Part shown: piece by piece, positions 55,787 through 64,000 of the stretch
How the letters are laid out: each line of letters starts with the position of its first letter
How positions within the stretch are numbered: the first letter of the stretch is position 1
Source of the DNA: Acidovorax sp. Leaf191
Lineage (GTDB): Bacteria; Pseudomonadota; Gammaproteobacteria; Burkholderiales; Burkholderiaceae_C
DNA: 64,000 nt
NCBI RefSeq assembly: GCF_001424425.1
Contig: NZ_LMPT01000019.1
Span: forward strand, 1,259,206 to 1,323,205
Reading direction: 5' to 3'
Translations under genes and position numbers: made by a program
The notes under the pieces: generated by a model
Database searches by the model: none
Seen by the model: only the letters and a program-made list of their open reading frames with translations
Told to the model about the DNA's origin: nothing

Positions 55787-57328
55787 TCATATCACCCCCG
55801 CCATCGCCAGGCCGATGGCCTCGCGCGTCCAGTCCTCGGCAGGCAGCGCTTCGCCCAGGTGCCCTTCGTGCATCACGGCCACGCGGTCCCCCAGCGCCAG
55901 CACTTCATCCAGATCGTCCGAGATCAGCAGCACGGCTGCGCCGCCGTCGCGCGCGTTGATGAGCTGCTGCTGCACGAACATCACCGCGCCGATGTCCAGC
56001 CCCCAGGTGGGCTGGTGCGCGACGATGAGGCGCGGGGCGGCGGCGGTGCCGGCGGCATCCTGCGGCGGCAGCAGGGCGCGGCCCAGGATGAGTTTTTGCA
56101 TGTTGCCGCCCGACAGCGCCCGGGCAGGGGCATCCGGCCCGCCGCCGCGCACGTCGAAGGTGCGGGCCAGGTGCTCGGCGTGCGCTCGCGCTGCACCGCG
56201 CTTGACCCACCAAGCCCTAAACCAGGGCTGCGCGAACCAGCGGCTGCGCAGGCGCTCGGACACCGCGTTCTCCCACACCGGCAGGTCGCCCACCACGCCC
56301 ACCGCGTGGCGGTCTTCCGGGATGCGGGCCACGCCCTGTTCCACCAGCCACGCGGGCTGCGCGCGCAACGGTGCGCCCAGCAGCGTGGCATGGCCCGACA
56401 CAGCGGCGCGCACGCCGCACAGCACATCGGCCAGTGCCACCTGCCCGTTGCCCGACACGCCGGCAATGGCGACGATCTCGCCCGCATGCAAGGTGAGCGA
56501 CACGTCCCGCAGCCGGTCGCGCCCGGTGGGCGCGGTGCTGACGCGGTCGAGCACGCACACCGGTGCGCCCACCTGGCGCGCGGGGCGGCGTTCGGCGGCC
56601 TCCACGGCATGCCCCACCATCCATTGCGCAAGCTGGCCCTGCGTGGTGCCTTGCGCTGGCGCCTCGGCCACCAGCCGCCCCTGGCGCAGCACGGCCACGC
56701 GGTGCGACACGCGCAGCACCTCGGCGAGCTTGTGGCTGATGAAAATGATCGACAGGCCCTGCGCCACCATCTGGGCCAGCGTGTCGAACAACGCCTCGCT
56801 CTCCTGCGGCGTGAGCACCGCCGTGGGCTCGTCCAGGATCAGGATGCGCGCGCCGCGGTACAGCGCCTTCAAGATCTCCACCCGCTGACGCTCGCCCACC
56901 GACAGGCTGCCCACCCGCGCGTCGGGCTGCACCGGCAGCCCGAACTGCTGCGACACCGCCAGCAGCCTGGCCCGCGCCGCCGTGCGCCGCGAGAACGGTT
57001 GCCACAGCGGTTCGGTGCCCAGCAGCACGTTGTCCAGCACCGTGAGGTTGTCGGCCAGCGTGAAGTGCTGGTGCACCATGCCGATGCCCGCACCGAGCGA
57101 CGCGCGCGGCTGGCCCGGCGGCAAGGGCTTGCCGAACACTTCGATATGCCCTTCGTCGGCCACGTAGTGCCCGAACAGGATGGACATCAGCGTGGACTTG
57201 CCCGCCCCGTTCTCGCCCAGCAGCGCCAGCACCTCGCCGCGCTGCAGGGTCAGGCTGATGCCGTCGTTGGCAACCAGCTTGCCAAAGCGCTTGGTGATGT
57301 TCGTCAGGTGCAGGACGGCGTCAGGCAT
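55787..57328 (-). CDS. ABC transporter ATP-binding protein, two ABC domains (BMP-type importer)
   Basis: 513 aa. First ABC half (1-245): Walker A LLGENGAGKSTLMSIL, signature LSVGERQRVEIL, Walker B ILILDEPTAVLTPQE. Second half (about 260-510): the degenerate Walker A IAGVSGNGQVALADVL and signature LSGGNMQKLILGRAL with IVAHQPTWGLDIGAV, as in sugar/nucleoside ABC ATPases of the YufO type. Energises the two permeases. Start ATG with weak ribosome-binding site; 202 bp upstream holds a repeat (family C). Confidence 0.94.
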   Translation of the reverse strand: MPDAVLHLTNITKRFGKLVANDGISLTLQRGEVLALLGENGAGKSTLMSILFGHYVADEGHIEVFGKPLPPGQPRASLGAGIGMVHQHFTLADNLTVLDNVLLGTEPLWQPFSRRTAARARLLAVSQQFGLPVQPDARVGSLSVGERQRVEILKALYRGARILILDEPTAVLTPQESEALFDTLAQMVAQGLSIIFISHKLAEVLRVSHRVAVLRQGRLVAEAPAQGTTQGQLAQWMVGHAVEAAERRPARQVGAPVCVLDRVSTAPTGRDRLRDVSLTLHAGEIVAIAGVSGNGQVALADVLCGVRAAVSGHATLLGAPLRAQPAWLVEQGVARIPEDRHAVGVVGDLPVWENAVSERLRSRWFAQPWFRAWWVKRGAARAHAEHLARTFDVRGGGPDAPARALSGGNMQKLILGRALLPPQDAAGTAAAPRLIVAHQPTWGLDIGAVMFVQQQLINARDGGAAVLLISDDLDEVLALGDRVAVMHEGHLGEALPAEDWTREAIGLAMAGVI

Positions 57329-57380
57329 GGTGGGGTGCGATGGAGTGCGTCATTTGCGATGCCTGTTCGATGCGCGCCAC

Positions 57381-57497
57381 TCCCTCTCCCCCCGCGGGAG
57401 AGGGCCGGGGAGAGGGGGTGCGGCCTCCGCATCAGCGCAGCGCCGGCTGCACGCGCCCCCTCTCCCCAACCCCTCTCCCGCGAGGGGAGAGGGGGTC
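57381..57497. repeat. Intergenic inverted-repeat element, family C (CCCTCTCCC / GGGAGAGGG)
   Basis: CCCTCTCCC (57382-57390) and GGGAGAGGG (57396-57404) form a 9-bp stem with a 5-nt loop; a second pair CCCTCTCCC (about 57471-57479) and GGGGAGAGGG (about 57484-57493) follows, with CGCAGCGCCGGCTGC between them. It lies between the ATPase start and the nucleosidase-like gene end. This type is commonly found between genes in GC-rich beta- and gammaproteobacteria. Confidence 0.75.
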
Positions 57498-57530
57498 CAT
57501 GCGGCCAGCGCCCGCTGCGGGTTCATGGTG

Positions 57531-58535
57531 TCACTTCCAGCTGGCCAGAAACGCCTGCAGCACCTTGGCCGAGTTGGCTGCGGCCAGGTGCATGAAGGTG
57601 TCCATCTCGTTCTCGCCATCGCCCCCGCCGGCCAGGTCGCTCAGTGAGCGGAAGGCGATGTAGGGCACGCCGTTGCTGTGCGCGACCATGGCGGTGGCGG
57701 CGGTTTCCATGTCGAGCACGTTCGCATCGAAGGTCTTGAACGCGTATTCGCGGAACGCCTTGTTGTCCACGAAGGCCTGGCCTGAGACGCCATTGCCGCC
57801 GATCACCATGCGGGGGCGCTCCTTGAGGCACTTGTCGGCGTGGCAATGGTCCAGCGCGACGCTCGTGCCCAGGCTGCGCGCTACGGCCAGCATGCGGGCG
57901 TCGGCGGCAAACCAGAACTGCTTGGTGAGGGCGGGTTGTGCGGCGCTGCGCACCTCCACGGGGCGGGGGTGCATCATGCCGAAGGCGGGCAGGGTCAGCT
58001 CGCTTTTCATCCAGGCCGGGGCGCTGTACTGGCCGGGTTTGTCCTCGCGGGCCATGAGCCATTCCATGTACTGGCCCCACTGGGCAGGCACTGTCACGTC
58101 GCCGATGTGCAGGCCGGGGTTCACGCCGCCCGCGATGCCGCTGAACACGATGTGGCTGACGTTGAAGCGGTCCAGCGCGAGCTGGGTGTTCATGGCCGCG
58201 TTGGTCATGCTGATGCCCGACAGGAACACCACCACGGGCTGGCCCGACAGGGTGCCGGTGGTGAACTCCACACCGTTGATGCGGTGCTTGGCCGCCTGCT
58301 GCACCTGCGGCAGCAGCACGGTGAGTTCGGGCTCGAAGGCTGAGATGACGGCGATGCGCGGTGTGGCATCGAGCTGCACCACCGCAGCCCCCGATGCTGA
58401 TGGCCGGGCGGGTGCGGTGCTGCAGCCTGCCACCGCCGCGGCCAGGGTGGCTGCCGCCAGCAGGCGCAGCCCGTGCCGGGCGAGGGTGGTGCGAAGATGG
58501 GTGGAAGTGGTGGTGCTGCTGCTGGATGAGGGCAT
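57531..58535 (-). CDS. Nucleosidase/purine nucleoside phosphorylase-like lipoprotein
   Basis: 334 aa. Signal peptide with lipobox AAVAGC (Cys about residue 38), then the PNP_UDP_1 fold: RIAVISAFEPELTVLLPQVQ, NGVEFTTGTLSGQPVVVFLS, HIVFSGIAGGVNPGLHIGDV (purine-binding GIAGG), and DMETAATAMVAHSNGVPYIA (catalytic Met-Glu). An Asp in SLSDLAGGG fits the purine-binding residue. The exported form of a normally cytosolic family is unusual; it may release bases from nucleosides at the envelope for the importer next door. A longer form is not needed. Confidence 0.85.
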   Translation of the reverse strand: MPSSSSSTTTSTHLRTTLARHGLRLLAAATLAAAVAGCSTAPARPSASGAAVVQLDATPRIAVISAFEPELTVLLPQVQQAAKHRINGVEFTTGTLSGQPVVVFLSGISMTNAAMNTQLALDRFNVSHIVFSGIAGGVNPGLHIGDVTVPAQWGQYMEWLMAREDKPGQYSAPAWMKSELTLPAFGMMHPRPVEVRSAAQPALTKQFWFAADARMLAVARSLGTSVALDHCHADKCLKERPRMVIGGNGVSGQAFVDNKAFREYAFKTFDANVLDMETAATAMVAHSNGVPYIAFRSLSDLAGGGDGENEMDTFMHLAAANSAKVLQAFLASWK

Positions 58536-58659
58536 GGTCAGGGCCTGAAGATGTCAGAAGTGCCGCAGGCTAGCGCAAGTGCGGTGCGGTGCGGTGCCGG
58601 CAACGCAGTGGAGGGCGGCCCGGCGCCATTGATGGCAACGGTGTGCGCACGGCCGGTGG

Positions 58660-58690
58660 GTGACGGTGGCGGGTGGTCCACCACCGTCAC
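58660..58690. repeat. Perfect 10-bp intercistronic stem-loop
   Basis: GTGACGGTGG (58660-58669) pairs with CCACCGTCAC (58681-58690), 11-nt loop. It lies between the binding-protein gene (stop at 58746) and the nucleosidase-like gene (start at 58535), without a T-run on either side. Such hairpins behind a binding-protein gene may stabilise its mRNA and raise its dose relative to downstream genes. Confidence 0.65.
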
Positions 58691-58745
58691 GGGCGCTGCA
58701 CCGCTGGCCGCGCCCATCAACGCAATGCCGACGGCATTACTTCGA

Positions 58746-59756
58746 TTACTTCGCCGTGGACTTGGGCTGGCTGTCGTCCACCTTCACCGTGAACTTGCCG
58801 GCCAGGATCTCGGCCTCGCGCGCCTTGACCTTGGCCACGATGTCGGCGGGCACCTTTTTCTCGAACGTGCCCAGCGGCGCGAGTTCAGAGCCCTTGTGCT
58901 TCATCATCGAATACGGGCCGTAGTCCTCGGGCGTGAACTTGCCTTCCTTGACCAGCTTGAGCGCGCGGTCGATGCTGGGCTCCATGTGCCACAGGGCCGA
59001 CGCCACCACGGTGTCGGGGTACTTGTCCTGCGTGTTGATCACGTTGCCGATGGCGAGCTTGCCCTTTTCCTTGGCCGCGTCGGACACGCCAAAGCGTTCG
59101 GCATAGAGCACGTCGGCGCCCTTGTCGATCATGGCAAACGTCGCTTCCTTGGCCTTCGGCGGGTCGAACCAGCTGTTGATGAAGCTCACGGTGAACTCGA
59201 CCTTGGGATTGGTCTCTTTCGCCCCCGCCATGAAGGCGTGCATCAGGCGGTTCACCTCGGGGATGGGAAAGCCGCCCACCATGCCGATCTTGTTCGTCTT
59301 GGTCATGCCGCCCGCGACCATGCCCGACAGGTAGGCGGGCTCCTGGATGTAGTTGTCGAACACGCTGAAGTTGGGCGCCTGCGGCTTGCCGGACGAGCCC
59401 AGCAGGAAAGACGTCTTGGGGAAGTCCTTGGCCACCTTGCGTGCGGCGGCCTCCACCGCAAAGGCCTCGCCCACGATGAGCTGGTTGCCGCCGGTGGCGT
59501 ACTCGCGCATCACGCGCTCGTAGTCGGCGTTGGAGACGTTCTCGCTCGACTTGTATTCGATCTCGCCCCGCGCCTCGGCGGCCTTCAGCGCCTTGTGGAT
59601 GCGGCTCACCCATTGCTGCTCGTAGGGCACCGTGTAGATCGCCGCGACCTTGAGCTTGGCCTGCGCCCCGGCCAGCGAGGGCGCCAGGCCCAGGGCGGCC
59701 GACAGGGCCATGGAGGTGCAGAGCAGGCGTCCGGTGAAGATGCGGCGAGTGGTCAT
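58746..59756 (-). CDS. BMP family ABC transporter substrate-binding protein
   Basis: 336 aa. Signal peptide MTTRRIFTGRLLCTSMALSA, cleavage near AGAQA. BMP (basic membrane protein, PnrA-like) fold: KVAAIYTVPYEQQWVSRIHK, NVSNADYERVMREYATGGNQ, AYLSGMVAGGMTKTNKIGMV, VNRLMHAFMAGAKETNPKVE. Binds nucleosides or purines in the periplasm and delivers them to the permeases encoded downstream. It is the promoter-proximal gene of the importer series, followed by a stem-loop. Twin Arg at the start is not followed by a Tat core, so export is Sec-type. Confidence 0.94.
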   Translation of the reverse strand: MTTRRIFTGRLLCTSMALSAALGLAPSLAGAQAKLKVAAIYTVPYEQQWVSRIHKALKAAEARGEIEYKSSENVSNADYERVMREYATGGNQLIVGEAFAVEAAARKVAKDFPKTSFLLGSSGKPQAPNFSVFDNYIQEPAYLSGMVAGGMTKTNKIGMVGGFPIPEVNRLMHAFMAGAKETNPKVEFTVSFINSWFDPPKAKEATFAMIDKGADVLYAERFGVSDAAKEKGKLAIGNVINTQDKYPDTVVASALWHMEPSIDRALKLVKEGKFTPEDYGPYSMMKHKGSELAPLGTFEKKVPADIVAKVKAREAEILAGKFTVKVDDSQPKSTAK

Positions 59757-60003
59757 GGTGGGGTTCCTTCAGTTCAGAAAAGAATGGCCAGCAAGAGGGT
59801 GCTTGGATGCTTGGCTCCCAAGCAAGGAGCGCGCCAGTCGGTGCCAGCACGGCGGCAGACTGCGCGCCAGTCTGCCAGAGGAAAGCCACCAGATGGTAAA
59901 AATCAGTGCGGCGGGCGTGGCGCCCATGAAAAAAGCCACCCCAAGGGTGGCTGGCTGCGTGAGCAGGGTGGCGCGGGCTGCGTGTCTGCGCCAGGCGGCT
60001 CCC

Positions 60004-60648
<645 letters not shown>

Positions 60649-60842
60649 GGCGCGGCCTCGGGTGTGCTGGGAAATGAATGAATGGCGGTGGGTGTATTTT
60701 CACCTCCATTCGCCGCGGGGCCGGGAAACCCGAGCGGCGGGGGCGCCCCTGCGGGGGGCCAGGGCGTGTGATGGCAAAGCTGCAGCGACGTGCACAGCCG
60801 TACAGAGCCGTACAAAGCCACAGGCCCCGGCGCGCGGCCCGC

Positions 60843-61835
60843 TCAGTCCGCCAGAAACCGCGAGTACCGCGCCAGGTCCACGTTGCCGCCGCTCACGATG
60901 ACGCCCACGCGCTCGCCGTGCAGCAGCTTGGCGCCGTCGTCCTCGCCGGAGAAGGCCTGCACGCCCGCGAAGGCGAGGGCGCCAGTGGGCTCGACGGTGA
61001 GCTTCATGCGCGCGGCGAAAAAACGCAGCGCTTCGATCAACTGCGCGTCGCTCACGGTGATGATGTCTTCGACATGGTCGCGGATGATGGGGAAGGTCAG
61101 CGCGCCCAGCGACTGTGTCTGCGCCCCGTCGGCGATGGTTTGCGGGTGGTCAATGGTCACGATGTGCCCGGCGCGCAGCGACTGCTGGGCGTCGTTGGCG
61201 GTGGCGGGCTCGACACCGATGACCTTGCACTGCGGCGCCAGCGCCTGCGCGGCCAGCAGGCTGCCCGAGAGCAGCCCGCCGCCGCCCAGGCAGACGAAGA
61301 GGTAGTCGAGGTCGGGCACCTCCTGCAGCAGCTCCAGCGCGGCGGTGCCCTGGCCCGCGATGACGTGCGGGTGGTCGAACGGCGGCACCAGCGTCATGCC
61401 GCGCTCGCGCGCGAGCTGGCGGCTGATGGCCTCGCGGTCTTCGGTGTGGCGGTTGTAGGTGACGACCTGGGCGCCGTAGTCGCGCGTGGCGGCCATCTTG
61501 GAGGTGGCAGCGTCTTCGGGCATGACGATCAGGGCGGGCATGTCGAGCAGGCGGGCCGACAGTGCGATGGCCTGCGCGTGGTTGCCCGCCGAGAAGGTGA
61601 GCACGCCGCCCTCGCGCTGCGCATCGCTGAACTGGGCCAGCGCGTTGTACGCGCCGCGGAACTTGAAGGCGCCGGTGCGCTGCAGGTTCTCGCACTTGAA
61701 GAACAGCTTGGCGCCCAGGCGCTGGTCGATGGCCGTGCAGCGCATCACCGGCGTGTGGTGCGCGACGCCTGCGAGCCGCTGCGCGGCGGCGGCCACATCG
61801 TCGTAGGTGGGCAGGGGTAGGCTGGGCACGGTCAT
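60843..61835 (-). CDS. PLP-dependent threonine/serine dehydratase family protein
   Basis: 330 aa. Fold type II PLP enzyme: LQRTGAFKFRGAYNAL with the PLP lysine, FSAGNHAQAIALSARL (SAGNHAQ in place of SSGNHAQ), the Gly loop VCLGGGGLLSGSLLA and ERVGVIVSGGNVDLARY. It has no C-terminal ACT domain, so it is the short, biodegradative-like or serine racemase/dehydratase type rather than allosteric IlvA. Converts Thr or Ser to 2-oxobutyrate or pyruvate; racemase activity is an alternative. Stands alone between upp and a family A repeat. Confidence 0.9.
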   Translation of the reverse strand: MTVPSLPLPTYDDVAAAAQRLAGVAHHTPVMRCTAIDQRLGAKLFFKCENLQRTGAFKFRGAYNALAQFSDAQREGGVLTFSAGNHAQAIALSARLLDMPALIVMPEDAATSKMAATRDYGAQVVTYNRHTEDREAISRQLARERGMTLVPPFDHPHVIAGQGTAALELLQEVPDLDYLFVCLGGGGLLSGSLLAAQALAPQCKVIGVEPATANDAQQSLRAGHIVTIDHPQTIADGAQTQSLGALTFPIIRDHVEDIITVSDAQLIEALRFFAARMKLTVEPTGALAFAGVQAFSGEDDGAKLLHGERVGVIVSGGNVDLARYSRFLAD

Positions 61836-61910
61836 GGTGGCGTCCTCGCTGCGGGGCGCGGCCTGCCCCGGGTCGGCACATGATAGCCCTTGGTGGCGGT
61901 TTTGGGGTTA

Positions 61911-61962
61911 AAAATGACTGCTACCGCTTGATGGGTGGACGCTGGTAGCTATGAAATCGATA
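61911..61962 (-). repeat. Dispersed intergenic repeat, family A copy 5
   Basis: On the minus strand: ATTTCATAGCTACCAGCGTC, CACCCATCAAGCGGTAGCAG, TCATTTTT. It lies 76 bp upstream of the dehydratase start, in its likely promoter region, and keeps the pairing of GCTACC with GGTAGC. Confidence 0.7.
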
Positions 61963-62131
61963 GTGATTGAATGGCCGGGGTAGGGCGGAGCTTCGGAGGG
62001 TGCGCCCTGGCTTCGACGGGCTCAGCCCGAACGGGTGGGGTGAGTGATTAGGGCCTCTTGAAAGGTCAGGCTCGAGGGGGCGCAAAACTGCCGGGCGGAG
62101 CGTCCGCCTCACGCCCGGCGCTCATCACCCA

Positions 62132-62980
62132 TCACCCCTGCTCGCTGAACCGGATCAGCGGCGTCAGCGCCGGGAAGTCGCCCGCACGCTTTTGCTTCAT
62201 GGCCGTGACGGACTCGCGCACGTGCTGGTTGCTCCAGATGGCGCCTTGCAGCCAGCCCATCTGGCGCAGGCTGTCTTCCACACTGTGGTCGCGGGCGTAG
62301 TTCACGGCCTGCTTGGTGCCCCAGATGGCGACGGGGGGCTTGGTGGCGATCTCCTGCGCGCACTGCAGTGCGGCGGCGACCGTGGCCTCGTGGGTGTCGA
62401 ACACCTCGTTGACCAGCCCGTGGCCCAAGGCCTTGTCGGCGCTCAGGCGGCGGCCGGTGTAGGCCAGCTCCTTGACCACGCCCAGCGGGATGAGCTTGGG
62501 CAGGCGCTGCAGCGTGCCTACGTCGGCCACCATGCCGATGTTTATCTCCTGGATGCAGAAGAACGCGTCGGCCGTGGCGTAGCGCACGCAGGCCGCCGTG
62601 ACCATGTCCACCGCGCCGCCGATGCAGCCGCCCTGGATGGCCATGATGACGGGGATGCGCAGGCTCTCGATGCGGCTGAAGGTGGCCTGCATGTCGGTGA
62701 GCAGGTCGAAGATGGCGGCCCGGCCCTCGGGGCTCTGGTCGTCCATGGTGATGGCGCCGCCGAAGGTCTCGAGCGCCATGCCCGCGCTGAAATGCTTGCC
62801 GGTGCTGCTGATGACCAGCGCCCGGGCCTCTCCCGCCTTGTTCAACTGGGCCAGCACCTCGTCCAGTTCGCGCCAGAAGGTGGGGTGCATGGTGTTCATG
62901 GCCTCGGGGCGGTTCAGCACGAGGTGGGCGACGTGGCTGTTGATGCTGAGCGAAAAGCAGGTGAAGGGCGGTGTGTTCAT
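62132..62980 (-). CDS. Enoyl-CoA hydratase/isomerase family protein
   Basis: 282 aa from MNTPPFTCFSLSINSHVAHL; the frame runs far upstream but that region is non-coding. Crotonase fold: VLNRPEAMNTMHPTFWRELD, the oxyanion-hole segments SSTGKHFSAGMALETF and AIQGGCIGGAVDMVTAACVR, and ADAFFCIQEINIGMVADVGT. The acid residue in INIGMVADVGTL (Asp rather than the second catalytic Glu) fits dienoyl-CoA isomerase-like members more than classical hydratases. Role in fatty-acid or aromatic beta-oxidation. Confidence 0.9.
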   Translation of the reverse strand: MNTPPFTCFSLSINSHVAHLVLNRPEAMNTMHPTFWRELDEVLAQLNKAGEARALVISSTGKHFSAGMALETFGGAITMDDQSPEGRAAIFDLLTDMQATFSRIESLRIPVIMAIQGGCIGGAVDMVTAACVRYATADAFFCIQEINIGMVADVGTLQRLPKLIPLGVVKELAYTGRRLSADKALGHGLVNEVFDTHEATVAAALQCAQEIATKPPVAIWGTKQAVNYARDHSVEDSLRQMGWLQGAIWSNQHVRESVTAMKQKRAGDFPALTPLIRFSEQG

Positions 62981-63340
62981 GGGCAGGCACTGTAGACCCG
63001 GCGGGCAGCGCTGTGTCGTCGCGTGGGTGACTTGGGGGGCGCCTTGGATATGAAAAGGGGTTCTATCGCTTTCCCTCTGTGCGCAGGGCGCTATGGATTG
63101 CGTAGCAGAGCGGAGGCAGTGTGGCTGCACCGGGCTGCGGTGCGATTGCTGCGCCGTGGCGCGCCACTGCTGCGCAACCGTCCGCAATCGCAGCGGCAGC
63201 GTGTTTAGCCTCGGTGGCTTTTCTTTATTGCAAGAAAGGCCTTGTGTGAATCGTTTTCCATGCCGCCGTTTGGCGCCCGCCCTCGTCCTGTCTGTGGCAC
63301 CGATGCAGCAGCTTCGGTGTCTTGCGCACGGAGCCGCCGC
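62981..63340. other. Divergent intergenic region with a large hairpin
   Basis: 360 bp between the crotonase-family gene and the transporter. GCGATTGC (63142-63149) pairs with GCAATCGC (63184-63191); inside it is the perfect palindrome GTGGCGCGCCAC (63156-63167), outside GCTGC/GCAGC. Near 63220, TTTCTTTATTGCAAGAAA is a further short inverted repeat. No gene is supported. Confidence 0.55.
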
Positions 63341-64000
63341 ATGACCACCTGGGTGCTGCTGGGCCTGCTGGCCGGGCTGGTGCTGGGCACCTATGACTTT
63401 CTGACCAAGATCGCGCTGCGGCAGACCGGGGTGCTGGCCGTGGTGGTGGTGGCGTCGCTGCTGGGAGCCTGCGCATGGCTGCCTTTCATCGTGGTGCCGG
63501 GCGGCAGCGCTGCAGCGCAGGTGCTGGGCCCGCTGGGCTTGCACCCTGCGCCGCTGGCCTGGCAGGCGCATGCGCTGCTGCTGCCCAAGTCGCTGATGAT
63601 GGTGGCGACCTGGGTGCTGTCGTACTACGCGGTCAAGGCGCTGCCGCTGTCGATATCGGCCGGGGTGCGCGCGTCGGGGCCGGTGTGGACGGCGCTGGGC
63701 GCCATCGTGCTGTTGGGCGAGCACCTGAGCGCGTGGCAGTCGGCGGGGCTGGCGGTGTCCATGCTGTCGTACCTGGCGTTTTCGCTGATCGGGCAGAAGG
63801 AGGGCATCCGCTTCAGCCGCGATGGCTGGGTGCTGTGCATGGTGGCGGCCACGCTGCTGTCGTCGGCCAATGCGCTGTACGACAAGCACATCGTCGCGCA
63901 GCTGCGGCTGGACCTGGCGGCGGTGCAGGCCTGGTCGGCCGTGCAGCGGGGCGTGCTGGCGCTGTGCCTGCTGCCGTGGGTGGTGACGTTTGCGTTGCCC
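63341..64000 (+). CDS. DMT (EamA-like) transporter, truncated by the window edge
   Basis: The frame from ATG 63341 is open to the end of the window, giving 220 residues. Six hydrophobic segments so far (TTWVLLGLLAGLVLGTYDFL, GVLAVVVVASLLGACAWLPF, ALLLPKSLMMVATWVLSYYA, VKALPLSISAGVRASGPVW, WQSAGLAVSMLSYLAFSLIG, DGWVLCMVAATLLSSANALY). The internal repeat (two EamA halves; LPLSISAGVRASGPVWTALG in the first) fits drug/metabolite transporters. A complete member has about ten helices, so 70-80 residues are missing. Substrate unknown. Confidence 0.85.
   Translation, partial: MTTWVLLGLLAGLVLGTYDFLTKIALRQTGVLAVVVVASLLGACAWLPFIVVPGGSAAAQVLGPLGLHPAPLAWQAHALLLPKSLMMVATWVLSYYAVKALPLSISAGVRASGPVWTALGAIVLLGEHLSAWQSAGLAVSMLSYLAFSLIGQKEGIRFSRDGWVLCMVAATLLSSANALYDKHIVAQLRLDLAAVQAWSAVQRGVLALCLLPWVVTFALP

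Noticed and set aside
57381..57497. Possible CRISPR-like repeat from the CCCTCTCCC units
   Set aside because: Units are inverted rather than direct repeats, irregularly spaced and without spacers; better described as an intergenic inverted-repeat element.

Overview
The window is bacterial chromosomal DNA, almost certainly from a betaproteobacterium of the family Comamonadaceae (Acidovorax/Diaphorobacter/Alicycliphilus type). The reasons are the high GC content with strong third-position GC bias, the sucA-sucB-lpd-zapE order, a YebC-like regulator beside a J-domain gene, a BMP-family nucleoside ABC transporter next to a nucleosidase-like lipoprotein, and two families of dispersed intergenic repeats that I associate with this family. 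No rRNA, tRNA or CRISPR array was seen.

Layout. Positions 1-2451 are an insertion-sequence graveyard: a truncated IS1182-type transposase, an IPTL-CTERM sorting-signal protein, an IS5-type remnant, and an IS3-family element with both terminal repeats but a deleted catalytic core. From 2477 to about 30 kb the DNA is mostly housekeeping: an AI-2E-family transporter, the 2-oxoglutarate dehydrogenase genes sucA-sucB-lpd, zapE with a coiled-coil secreted protein, a PP2C phosphatase, a DinG/YoaA-type helicase, bamD, dnaE, clpS-clpA, a DUF2789 protein, a lytic transglycosylase, sbcB, a Cys/Met PLP enzyme, and a Ser/Thr kinase fused to a cyclic-nucleotide-binding domain followed by two membrane proteins, one a CPBP intramembrane protease homologue.

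From 30.7 to 42.2 kb there is a 164-nt centred palindrome, a small DUF3592-like protein, a Fur-box-preceded cluster (TPR-like protein, Mn superoxide dismutase, ZIP transporter), a nucleoside-recognition/Gate protein, a YebC-family protein, and a compact run of a J-domain protein plus three unrecognised proteins (36461-39681). A diguanylate cyclase and a DUF1569 protein follow. From 42395 to 48887 lies the most foreign-looking stretch: three AT-richer genes of unknown function on the minus strand (468, 99 and 128 aa class), then divergently a CadC-like wHTH/TPR regulator and a large FAD-dependent oxidoreductase preceded by tandem heptanucleotide repeats. This is the best candidate for an undescribed system.

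From 48.9 to 60.6 kb the minus strand is a nucleobase/nucleoside salvage block: cytosine deaminase, an ABC importer (two permeases, a double ATPase, a BMP substrate-binding protein), a nucleosidase-like lipoprotein and uracil phosphoribosyltransferase, with an embedded LysE exporter, a DUF4230 protein, a small secreted protein and an AraC regulator. The right end has a threonine/serine dehydratase, an enoyl-CoA hydratase-family protein and a DMT/EamA transporter that runs off the edge.
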